Origin: Cladopsammia gracilis
Taxonomy: Eukaryota > Cnidaria > Anthozoa > Scleractinia > Dendrophylliidae
Direction of reading: 5' to 3'
NCBI GenBank assembly: GCA_022457155.1
Contig: JAJGOT010000364.1
Span: forward strand, 1-64,000
Length of the DNA: 64,000 nucleotides
The notes under the pieces were generated by a model. It worked only from the letters and a program-made list of their open reading frames with translations, did not search any database and was not told where the DNA came from. A program made the translations under genes and the position numbers. This document shows positions 46,501 through 56,395 of this stretch, piece by piece (the stretch's first letter is position 1; the number at the start of each line of letters is the position of its first letter).

Positions 46501-49500
46501 GCCATTGCTACATGTATTCTGAGAAATAATTTTGCTAGTGGTGTGTTCACGAATTCTTTGACAGCTGGCATTCTTGAACATGACAGTTACATGATTGAAA
46601 GTTATTTTCTGAATTGGCTATGAAGTGCCTCTTCATATGAGCCCAGTTGACTGGCACGGGCTGGCCCAGTTACTAAGATCTTGCCTCACTCCTATCCAGA
46701 GATTCCAACCCTCCCGATTTGATCGGGAGTCTCCCGATTCGATGTCTTGCCTCCCACTCTCCCGATTTTTACCAAATTCTCCCGATTTATTATAAAATTC
46801 TAAAAACTAGGGGAAAATTGCTAATTTTTAGGATTTTTCTTGCGATCTGTTACTGCGAAACAAACATATTACACTTTCTTCTCAGATAATCAGGACGGGA
46901 TGATGTCAAAATGCAGGAAATGGCACTTGAAAGAACCTAAATTTGCAAAACCCCGGACCCCCTAGAAGCTCGCGCCTTCGGCGCTCAGGATGGCGCTAGT
47001 AATTACTCCCTATTTTCCATCACATGGGGTGGAATCTCTGCCTATCTCCTTTACAAAATTTTATATGTGTTCATATGAGAAGGCGGGTTGGCCCGGTTAC
47101 CAATATAGATCTCAGTTTGTCCAACTGGGATCTTGGATCAGGGCGCATAATCGAATAAATATGGTACTTCATCATCATCACTACAATCATTGTCATCGTC
47201 GGTGACGGTGGCATCATCGTCGTCGGTGGCGGCATCATCGTCATCATCACCAATTCTGTTGTGTCTGGATTATCCTCTTGAGATAGTTGAATATGAGTCA
47301 AAATACGCATCACTTTACCTTTTTTCTTCCCATGTAGTCCAGTCAATCTGTGGATTAAGTTCAAACTAATTGCAACAAAAGCTTTTTCAGCGAAATATGA
47401 AGCATCTAAATGACCTTTTTAACATATCAAAAGTTCCACAAGATTCCATGGTCGGAACACCTTGAAATTCGGAATCATTTATTTTTGCTTTTTTACCACA
47501 GGGTTCCCACGTATCGCACTATAGAAAAAACGGAATAAATTGAACAATTTAAAGTTTTTTCTTCGTGTAACTAAACCTAGAGGCGCTGAATTCGCTTGGA
47601 TTTCATTCAGGATACAATTAATGGCTACTATGTAGATTTTTAGTAGATAATTTTACTATTGTAGACTAACCACAGGGAGCCCAACCCACGAAATAATAAA
47701 ATACTGCAAAATTCTTACTGTTGTTTCATATTTACTGCTACTTTATACTTTATACTTTAGCCTTTTTATCATACAAGCATGGTTAACTTTATTCTCTTTA
47801 AATGTTGGATGTCCTGGATTCATTAAAGCTTCACGCTATTCGGCTAAATATTCATCAAAACTGGTCAAAGATTATACTTCAATAGTTTCTAATATAAATC
47901 CTCTTCATCGGTCAGATCAGACTCTGGTGCGTTTGTGCAGTTAACTCCTTTGCACCCGCTACATGCTGCAGAGCACTTCAAGTTGTTCTTCCGACAAGAG
48001 CATCTGTTGTTCCTGCAGTCACCCTTGCAGCCACAACGAATCATCTGCAGTATAGAGGCGTGTGCTGGAGGCAAACTGGTGCGCTCTGGGGTGAATTTTC
48101 CATTTTTCAGCTGCCAGCCCCATTCGAGAGGTGGCAAATCTATGCCTTTCCACTGTTGGACTTGGAGGAACACTCGCTGGCTGTGGTAACTGGCAGCAGC
48201 TGATGTTGGTGGAAGGTTCTCTGGCTGCAAAACAGCATTGCCCGTTGAAACTTTCTGGCAAAATCGCGAATAACATAGCATATTTAAGCTCTCATCTTTT
48301 CCGCCGCACAACAGACACACCAGTGCCCTTTCTCCTGCTGCAATCACGTCCTCTTTGCTAACAGCATTTGCATCCCCGGAGAACAATCTTGCCTGGTCTT
48401 TGAAATACGCACTTGCCTTGAACTTGTTCAGTCCGGTCGCCTTCTGATGAAAAGTGACAACATTTGGCCTTTGTCGAATAGTTGTGATTAATATTCTCTC
48501 TCCAAAATGTTCTTCTAGTTTTTTCTTCATGTATACTGAACTGTATGCTTGATCCTCTTCACCTTCAAGAAACTCCTCCATCTTTCCGACAAGGTCTTCA
48601 ATAGTGGGCTGTTCAACGTCGTTTTCCTCTAGAAATGCTATTACTTTAGAAAAAGCAGTGCTCTTCACCGCGTCTACAGGTCGTCCTTGGGTCTTAGCTT
48701 TCTTTGAGCTACTTTCTGCTCCAATGTTATGCTGTAAGGGAATATTTCTTCCTGTTCGGAAATTGCTGCTACATAGCTTGTGGTAGACAGCATCAGCTGC
48801 GTGAAGATCTCGAAGATATTCCAGACGACCCCGCACCGCTATCGCCCAATCGTCGTTCCGTTCCTTGCACAGTCTACCAATGGATTCTTGGAACTCTATT
48901 GTTCTCACGCTTATCATGACATCGAGCCCTTTTTTCTTGCCATCGTACTTTGCAGGCTGACCGCAAAATAAACAATACTCTGAAGAGCTGAAGGATAGGT
49001 GGGTTGAGCGCCGCCTGACTGCGCTTGCATTTTCCTCGCATTTCGTATCAGATGATTTCCCACGTGGTCTCAGCAGATCGAGCCGGCATTTCTTGTGAAC
49101 TTTTAGGCCAGGCTTTGCATTAACTGCAGGATTGATTTCATTAATTTTTAGGCATCCCTTCTCAGTTAGCTTGGAAAATAAGCTCTCATCCTTCCCCACG
49201 TTTTCACCACAGATGCAGCAGCGAGACAACTTCCAAACTTCAACTAAAAGTGACCGAACAAAGATGTGATTGAAATACTTATGCTTTAAATACATTATCA
49301 CTCAAAATTATGCATGGAAAAACACAGAAAAAGCTTAAACGAACTTACCTTCAGCAATTACATGCCCAATTAACAAAGAAAGAAGGAAAAACGTCATAAA
49401 AAGTAATAATATGCTGTTGAAATTACCATTCTTAGCTATCAAGCCAGTACCTCGTTCGATTGTGACAGGCGTTCCTCGCAGAAACGAGCAGTCCTGGATA

Positions 49501-52500
49501 TCAATTTTAGATAGTTTTAGCACATCATTCACTTGATTTTGTGCTGCTCTATTAGAACATATTTTGACTGTGATAGCTTTGTTCCACAATTTCAATCGTG
49601 AATACTAAAAAATCCTTTTTTTTAAATAGTGATAAACAAAGAACTTAATTTCCGCCAGATGGGATACCTGTGGATAAATCGTTTTTTTTTTCCTTTAAAG
49701 CTCAATTTGTGCAAAACGCGCGAGGAAAAGAGTAACAAGTTTACAGGACAGTACAAACAATGTTTTCAACATGATAAAAACTATTTCTATTTCCACGTAA
49801 TAATAGACACCCGTTATTTGTTATTTTTACAATGCGTGGGTACCCTGTGGTACACGGGAAGAAAATAAACGCCATTTTAACCTTGTTCCGACACGAGAAT
49901 TTTGTGGAACTTTTAGTATGATGTTTATGAAGGTAAAAGTAAGCCAAAACCGCCTTAAAAGCTTTTGTTGCAATTAGTTTGAACTTGGGCTACAAAAATT
50001 CATAGATTGACTGGACTAATGAGGGATAACTTATGGTGCTTTAAATATTTTACTAGCTCCTCTACTTTTAGCTTATTTAGCCTGTTCCAGGCGTTCAGAT
50101 AGTGGGAAAAGCGCTAATAGTTGGGGAAGGTGCAAAGAAAAGCGAGCGAAAAAAATGCGGGGAGACGAGGGAACGCCTGTAAACAAACTCAACAAAGGGT
50201 CCTTCCGCCCACTTTTAGACCGCCAGCTCAGTTGTCAATCATATGTCAATTAAAACCAGATAAGATTTCTCGGGATAAGATTTCCTGGGAAATATGATCT
50301 CAGTCTGCGTTTCGATGTCCGATTGTTGTCACGTTCTTCTGCAAATGAATTGCCAGTCCATCCTTCGATGTGTTGTAGGTTTTGCTAAAAAAATGTTAAG
50401 TTTTCATGAACCAAAGTTCCGCGTGTGTCCCTTTTTAGTGCAGTTAAAAATAAAGATATTGTTAGATATTCTGGAGCGGAGAGTTTGGTGTTGGCCAACA
50501 TTGCTTGCTCGTTAGGCCACAAACTGGATAAAAGTGAACAGAAATCTGATGTTAGCAAACCTACACAAGGTCGCCGATAGGACATACTCCAGCGCTGCAA
50601 AATTGCGACGTTCTCTCGCTTTTGCAAGCTCAGGTGAGGACCAAAATTCGCTTGGAGTGGCCCTTATTAATGATGCAATAGCGAAAAAATTGTGGGGTGA
50701 CGAGGGAACAAGGTTATTCAAGCAATCTTTCTGTTCTTCGCGAAGAGATACGATATTCGGAAAGTCTTTGAGTACATTGTTTACAACGATTTCGATCTCA
50801 GCGTGACTCGATGATAGCTGTCTTTCCTCCGCCATATCGCCTTACTCATCAGCACTCGAGTGTCAACAGAAAGTGTCATAATTGACCAATCAGAGGGTAT
50901 ACCGGATTCCGGTATACCAGAACAACTTTTTGTTAAGTTTGTTTACAGGTGTTCCCTCGCTTCCTCTCCCCGCTTTTTTTCGCTCGCTTTTCTTCGTGCC
51001 TTCCCCAACTATTCACGCTTTCCCCACTATCTGAACGCCTGGAACAGGCTATAGCTTATTTGGACTGTCATATGAGGTTGCCAGTTGTTGCCAATCATTA
51101 GTCATCATATTCTTTGGCTTGCCGTGCGTTTTTTTTTCTTATTTTTTCATTGGTTTTGACAAATATTGTTACACCGTTGGTGGGACAAAAGATGGCTCCA
51201 CTTTTTGAGGCTCAGATTCCATCTCAAAGCACTTCGGCAACTGACTATCTTTGGTGGGGATGCTCTTGAACATGTAGATTGTGCTATTCATAATTTAGAG
51301 AAGCAAAGTGCAGCCTGTTGTTGTTGATGATGATGGTGGGAACGATGATGTTGTTAATGCTGCTAATAATGATGATGATGATGATGACGGTAGTGAAAAC
51401 GAAGAGGATACTGAGAGTTTTAGTGACAATGATGAAGTTTAGAACATGCCTACACAAAAAATGTTGCAATGTACTAAATTTGTACAGTTTAATAACATTC
51501 ATCAAAAACTGGTGACACATTTTTTAAGTTGTGTATGCTATTTGAGCCATCAAGCACTTTAAGGCATTCCAATGTTAATACTTTGTATTGCTGTTATGTT
51601 AGTTGGAGCTCTGTTTCAGTCCATTCATTAGTCTTGATTTCAGTGGCTACTGCTAAACACAGAAATATTGGCATTTTTCCAGTTAAAGGAAGATTGAACT
51701 TTTTATTGAAGATTTGTAGTTGTTGTTGACTTAAAAGCAATATTAGCTTCACAATAAAAACACTTGACTTTTTTGTCAATAATAAAGTCCTGTAAAGAGT
51801 ATATTTATAAAGCAAATAAGCTAGCAAATTTTCTTCTTCAAGCATAGAGCAATTAGGATGGTCTTCTTTTATAAAAAAAAATCCACAAAATAATACTTCC
51901 TTTTTTTAATAAGTGGAGAAAAAAATTAGCACACCCCCCCCCCCCCTTTTGGTAATCCCCCCCCCCCTTGTCCCTTTCCAAAAATTTTAGATCCCCCCAA
52001 AAATCCTCTGTCTTGTCTTGGCAAGTCTACAAAATAATGTTAAAGAAAACCATCCAGATCGGCTAAAAATTGTTTTGACTTCGCAAATAGCGTTTAAGAA
52101 CAACTTCAGACTTTACATACAGGCTTCGTTGGCACCAAAGTTGCCAACTTCGTTTCAAAGTTCGCAATTTGGTTGGCAAACTGACAAATGCAATTAACAA
52201 CTTCGCAACGTAGTATCAAATTTGGCAACTGGCGCAGCCAAAGTATTAGCCGAAATCCACTGTAACTAGTTACTTTAATCCCTCCAAGCCTTGCCCGGAC
52301 GGTGGGGCATTTGACGCTCTGTGAAGTCCTGCACGGTGGGGCATTTGACCGTATAAACTGCCCACATAGTGGGGCATTTGACAATTTTTTTAAAAAAAAG
52401 TCAAATGCCCGGGGGTTTGCAGGGGGGGGGGGGGGGGGGATGGGCGGTCTTGAAATTGACTGGTACATTACAGGAAAGAAATTGAGTAATATTTTCGTGC

Positions 52501-52797
52501 ACGCTATCACGTACACAATCTCTTCCCAGTAACCTGGTGGAAATTTTTCATATGAGCACACGAAATAATTCGTCACGTTAACCGGCCGAGCCCCCTTATT
52601 TACTCTTACGTACGCGTTCACGTTTCCCGCGGGAATGATTTGAAAGCTTGATCATACTCACATGGTTTGAAAAGGTAATTCCATTTACCTCCAGGTAGTG
52701 TATAAGGGCGTAAAATTACAAACAAAGCGTCGATCGTACAAACAACGCTGGAAAACAAAAGCCAAAACGCGACCCAAGATGGAAGACTTCGCTGCAT
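43519..52797 (-). CDS. EXPERA-domain membrane protein, four exons, complete
   Basis: 169 residues from minus-strand exons 52662-52797, 46075-46144, 44525-44570 and 43519-43776. All have GT/AG junctions, and the phases (1, 2, 0) fit without a gap. Four hydrophobic segments span the protein. The first-segment signature is CTIDALFVILRP, followed by LPGGKW, then VDTRYKDLKDEFVIGQSWMN, and near the end IPNSIWIAVPFL. The length, segment spacing and closing N.(I/V)W...P motif fit the EXPERA domain shared by EBP, EBPL, TMEM97 and TM6SF proteins. These are ER or sterol-related four-helix proteins, and EBP is a sterol isomerase. Catalysis cannot be assumed here because the EBP active-site residues are not evident. 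The C-terminus NHRKKD is a possible dilysine-like ER signal. Intron 1 is 6.5 kb and full of transposons. A paralogous exon 1 lies at 63129 in the opposite direction. Confidence 0.85.
43842..44110. repeat. Tandem repeat, three units of 80-100 bp, with poly-C tracts
   Basis: AATATGAAACATCC starts at about 43842, 43922 and 44023. Each unit continues with CCTCCCCTCTCTTACGTTTT-like sequence and TTGCTTCACTGACCCC, and units differ mainly in poly-C length. Confidence 0.85.
44611..44837. repeat. Diverged copy 3 of the poly-G/poly-C repeat
   Basis: G run, then TTCTAGA-containing sequence, GGCGGCACATACCTGTATAG and GGGGGAGTAACCCCCC. The layout resembles the copies at 16846 and 27357 but identity is low. 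It lies in intron 2 of the EXPERA gene, directly upstream (minus strand) of exon 3. Confidence 0.5.
45766..45973. mobile_element. MITE with AACCCTTTAAGCCCTAA-type inverted ends
   Basis: Starts TTAACCCTTTAAGCCCTAAG and ends TTAGGGCTTTAAAGGGTTAA. About 208 bp, non-coding, in intron 2 of the EXPERA gene. Confidence 0.65.
46145..47335. other. Part of EXPERA intron 1; low-complexity repeats
   Basis: A cluster of CTCCCGATT repeats lies at 46695-46800 and a CATCATCATC/GTCGTCGGTGGCGGC trinucleotide stretch at 47168-47255. The minus-strand frame 46198-46581 has no recognisable protein. Nothing else supported. Confidence 0.45.
47336..50022. mobile_element. DNA transposon with about 200-bp inverted repeats carrying a CXC-domain gene
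   Basis: The left end (TAGTCCAGTCAATCTGTGG..., from about 47336) matches the complement of the right end (...GATTGACTGGACTA, to about 50022). Further shared blocks are TTCAAACTAATTGCAACAAAAGC, AAAAGTTCCACAA and TACCACAGGGT, giving imperfect terminal inverted repeats of about 200 bp. ATG borders both sides, a possible 3-bp target duplication. One spliced gene lies between the ends on the minus strand. Superfamily not assigned. Confidence 0.65.
47889..49397 (-). CDS. Transposon-encoded protein with N-terminal zinc motifs and C-terminal CXC domain
   Basis: 467 residues from exons 49349-49397 and 47889-49243 (minus). The donor (GAAG/GTAAGT) and acceptor (TTTTAG) are strong and join in phase 1. 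The start is uncertain; the ATG at 49397 gives a short hydrophobic N-terminus (MTFFLLSLLIGHVIAE). Two Cys/His pairs follow: CCICGEN...HKKC and CLFCGQP...YHKLC. A charged middle leads to LPPTSAAASYH, a WGW motif, and a Tesmin/TSO1-like CXC cluster (RCGCKGDCRNNRCSCRKNNL) ending CSGCKGVNC. I recall long uncharacterised proteins in cnidarian and arthropod genomes with the same start and end. This copy lacks any visible DDE catalytic centre, so it may be internally shortened or an accessory DNA-binding protein. The frame is intact across both exons. Confidence 0.7.
50078..51051. mobile_element. MULE-like transposon (974 bp) with 9-bp target duplication
   Basis: Termini TAGCCTGTTCCAGGCGTTCA and complement, with inverted repeats of about 115 bp that include AAGCGAGCGAAAAAAA-like sequence. 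The 9-bp direct repeat TAGCTTATT flanks it (50069-50077 and 51052-51060). This is diagnostic of Mutator-like elements. The interior carries a minus-strand frame starting close to the right terminal repeat but no transposase. Located in EXPERA intron 1. Confidence 0.8.
50512..50835 (-). pseudogene. Helicase-like N-terminal fragment inside the MULE-like element
   Basis: A 107-residue frame starts with ATG just inside the right terminal repeat. The early segment NVLKDFPNIVSLREEQKDCL resembles the start of RecQ-type helicase domains (F....LR.EQ...). The Walker A motif expected shortly after is absent, and the remaining sequence (SSPHNFFAIASLIRATPSEF...) has no match I recall. Best read as a truncated captured or self-encoded gene. 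Family assignment is tentative. Confidence 0.4.
51300..52661. other. Rest of EXPERA intron 1, low-complexity and repeat fragments
   Basis: GATGATGATG-type triplets at 51325-51400, two poly-C tracts near 51935-51967, and three GTGGGGCATTTGAC repeats with an inverted GTCAAATGCCC at 52302-52412, followed by about 18 G residues. Nothing coding. Confidence 0.5.
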
Positions 52798-52855
52798 CGT
52801 GAACTTGTGGGGTACCTTGACCAATCTCGCACTGCATCATGGGTCAGGATTTGTG

Positions 52856-52926
52856 GCGCGCGCGGTAGGTACGTGGTGTATGGGGACACATAGTGTACCG
52901 ACACTGGTCATTCAGTCCTTATACAG
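52856..52926 (-). promoter_or_regulatory. Conserved promoter-proximal flank of EXPERA copy 1
   Basis: 71 bp running from the satellite edge to a GCGCGCGC tract, starting about 59 bp upstream of the ATG at 52797. It matches 62970-63040 with only about two differences. It contains GGTACACTATGTGTCCCC and CCACGTACCTACC. Promoter function is inferred from position and conservation. Confidence 0.45.
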
Positions 52927-55142
52927 CTACATACAATCATATACAACCATATACCACCATATACTACCATATACAACCATATACAACCCTATTCAACCAT
53001 ATACAGCCCTATGCAGCCCTATACAGGCATATACAACCATATACCGCCATATACAACCATATAAAGCCATATACAACCATATACAACCATATACAACCAT
53101 ATACAACCATACACAGCCATATACCGCCATATACAGCCATATACAACCATATACAGCCCTATTCAACCATATACCGCCATATACAGCCATATACAGCCAT
53201 ATACAGCCCTATTCAACCATATACAGCCATATACAGCCCTATACAGCCTTATACAGACATATACAACCATATACAACCATATACAGCCATATACAGCCAT
53301 ATACAACCATATACAGCCATATACAACCATATACAGCCATATACCGCCATATACAGCCATATACAACCATATACAGCCCTATTCAACCATATACAGCCAT
53401 ATACAGGCCTATACAGCCTTAGACAGCCATATACAACCATATACAACCATATACACCCATATACAGCCATATACAGCCATATACAGCCATATACAACCAT
53501 ATACAGCCGTATACAGCCATATACAACCATATACAGCCCTATTCAACCATATACAGCCATATACCGCCATATACAGCCATATACAGCCCTATACAGCCTT
53601 ATACAGCCATATACAACCATATACAACCATATACAGCCATATACAGCCATATACAGTCATATACAGCCATATACAACCATATCCAACCATATACAGCCAT
53701 ATACAGCCATATACAACCATATACAACCATATACAGCCCTATGCAGCCCTATACAGGCATATACAGCCATATACAACCATATACAGCCATATACAACCAT
53801 ATACAGCCATATACAGCCATATACAGCCATATACAGCCATATACAGCCATATACAGCCATATACAGCCATATACAACCATATACAGCCCTATTCAACCAT
53901 ATACAGCCATAACCGCCATATACAGCCATATACAGCCCTATACAGCCATATACAGCCATATACAACCATATACAACCATATACAGCCATATACAGCCATA
54001 TACAGCCATATACAGTCATATACAGCCATATACAACCATATCCAACCATACACAGCCATATACAGCCATATACAACCATATACAACCATATACAGCCCTA
54101 TGCAGCCCTATACAGGCATATACAGCCATATACAACCATATACAGCCATATACAACCATATACAGCCGTATACAGCCATATACAACCATATACAGCCCTA
54201 TTCAACCATATACAGCCATAACCGCCATATACAGCCATATACAGCCCTATACAGCCTTATACAGCCATATACAACCATATACAACCATATACAGCCATAT
54301 ACAACCATATACAACCATATACAGCCATATACAGCCATATACAGCCATATACAGTCATATACAGCCATATACAACCATATCCAACCATATACAGCCATAT
54401 ACAGCCATATACAACCATATACAACCCTATACAGCCCTATGCAGCCCTATACAGGCATATACAGCCATATACAACCATATACAGCCATATACAACCATAT
54501 ACAGCCATATACCGCCATATACAGCCATATACAACCATATACAGCCCTATTCAACCATATACAGCCATATACCGCCATTTACAGCCATATACAGCCCTAT
54601 ACAGCCTTATACAGCCATATACAACCATATACAACCATATACAGCCATATACAGCCATATACAGTCATATACAGCCATATACAGCCATATACAACCATAT
54701 CCAACCATATACAGCCATATACAGCCATATACAACCATATACAACCATATACAGCCATATACAGCCATATACAACCATATACAGCCATATACAGCCATAT
54801 ACAACCATATACAAACATCTACCACCATATACAACCATATACAACCATATACAGCTATATACAGCCATATACAACCATATACAGCCATATACAGCCATAT
54901 ACAGCCATATACAACCATATACAACGATATACAGCCATATACAGCCATATACAGCCATGTATACCATATACAACCATATACAGCCATATACAGCCATATA
55001 CAGCCATATACAACCATATACAACGATATACAGCCATATACAGCCATATACAGCCATGTATACCATATACAACCATATACCGCCATATACAACCATATAC
55101 AGCCGTATACAGCCATATACAGCCATATACAACCATATACAA
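52918..55142. repeat. 10-bp satellite, left array, ATACARCCAT
   Basis: About 220 decamers, mostly ATACAGCCAT and ATACAACCAT, with rarer variants (ATACCGCCAT, ATTCAACCAT, ATACAGCCCT, ATGCAGCCCT). A variant string (CCCTATGCAGCCCTATACAG) recurs near 53731, 54091 and 54431, a higher-order period of about 340-360 bp. The array has few stops in any frame, so it gives long meaningless reading frames on both strands. Confidence 0.97.
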
Positions 55143-55269
55143 ACTTGTCTGCTTCCAATTTATTATTATAACAGATTAATTTCTTTTTTTTACAAATTCC
55201 CACCATTCATTATAAAAAAATCATCTATTTCTTTCGTAAGTTTTAGTGGTATTAATTCATCATCTTTTT

Positions 55270-56330
55270 TTTTTATTCTCTTAATGCTAAAGTGTTAATT
55301 TTATTTTTACAAATTAATCTTTTATCATCATTTGCAGATAATGCCACTTTAATCATTTTCATTGAGTAAATTTCATGATCTTTACTCCTAATTATATTCA
55401 TTGATCTCATTTCTTCTTTCTCAGTAAATAAACACTTCTTATAATCATCAAATGTATTCTCTTTTTTAATCACATTTTTTTATTCCTTTACACTTCTTTT
55501 CTTCTTTCATCATTCCATTTCCATCATGACCAATAATAAAAGAATAAAGTTTAGGTCTATTAGTCCAACAAAATGTGTAATTTGTTTACCACAAGCTTTA
55601 TCCTTAAACATTCCAATCACTTTCTTATTCACACCAATTTTTATACCAGACTTGTTTTTCTGGATAATCTGATGTATCCGAGGCAAACTTTTTTTAATAT
55701 CTTTCTTTATATCCTTATAAAAATCATCTGTTTTAAGGTTACAGAGTACCTTCAGATCGAAAATGTATTGAAATTTTTTTTGACATCAAGGTAAAGTTTA
55801 CAGAATGAACTTTTATCCAAAAAAAATTATCGAAAAATAGTGAAAATTGACGGAGAAATGACGGTAAAACCGTTTGTGGGCGGAGTTTGTTTATGAAGCG
55901 ATATATTTTTTTTAAGCGCTGTTTTCTCAAAGTTAATTTTTCGCTTGTTGGGGACACTTTAAAGAGCTACAACTCAAATGGCATTTGTTCGATTTTCCTC
56001 AAATTTGGACAGAAGCTAGGCTAACATATAATCAATAAAAATGTGTCGGCGAATTTCGTAATTCCGAAAACTTTTTCGTCAAGAGTCATTTCCGTGCGAT
56101 CATTCCAATTTTTTTCTCCCTTTTTTGAAAATATTCTGTAACTTTTCACTGCAATTGAATATGGGAAATCGCCGATACCTTTTTTAGCGCTTCGTGTCCA
56201 GAAACGTACCCGAAGGTACACTGAACCTTAATTTCATACATTAATGAATCTGTATCAGTAAATAATAATTCAGGTTTATTACCATGTTTATCTCTAATAT
56301 AATTAAGGAAAAAACACCACAAATTAAAGA
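55270..56330 (-). pseudogene. Second, partial copy of the PolB 3' end (left palindrome arm)
   Basis: On the minus strand the polymerase motif C region (LLFTDTDSLMYEIK, about 56225-56270) is followed by the TTAA-flanked insertion and then by the C-terminal part, including [15 protein letters not shown] (55273-55473). That 66-residue segment differs from the right-arm copy by a single residue. The N-terminal two thirds of the polymerase are absent here. Upstream of about 56310 the similarity to the right arm stops. Confidence 0.85.
55737..56227. mobile_element. TTAA-flanked MITE in the left-arm polymerase remnant
   Basis: 491 bp bordered by TTAA (55733-55736 and 56228-56231). The ends are GGTTACAGAGTACCTTCAG and the complement of GGTTCAGTGTACCTTCGGG. 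The TTAA target is typical of piggyBac and Kolobok classes. It is the same insertion as at 59202-59887 but about 195 bp shorter. Confidence 0.75.
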
Positions 56331-56395
56331 TTTTCTTAGAAATCATAGAAATATTAAAGTCAGAATGATAATGATTTGTTTAATGGAACAAGATG

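Noticed and set aside
46198..46581. 127-codon minus-strand frame in EXPERA intron 1
   Set aside because: No recognisable motif or splice-compatible phase with the flanking exons; could be a repeat remnant but not supportable as a gene.
47320..47370. Possible EXPERA exon ending in GAAAAAAG/GTAAAGTG
   Set aside because: The stretch lies at the end of the CXC transposon and has an inverted twin at about 49980-50015. The phases of exons 1 and 2 already fit without it.
52918..55142. CRISPR-like array
   Set aside because: No unique spacers; it is a continuous 10-bp tandem repeat in eukaryotic DNA.
52799..55171. Long open frames (207, 339, 476 and 359 codons) reading YSHIQPYTA-type repeats
   Set aside because: They are by-products of a 10-bp satellite whose unit contains no stop in most frames. 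All three frames and both strands are open, and the frames have no start context or domain.
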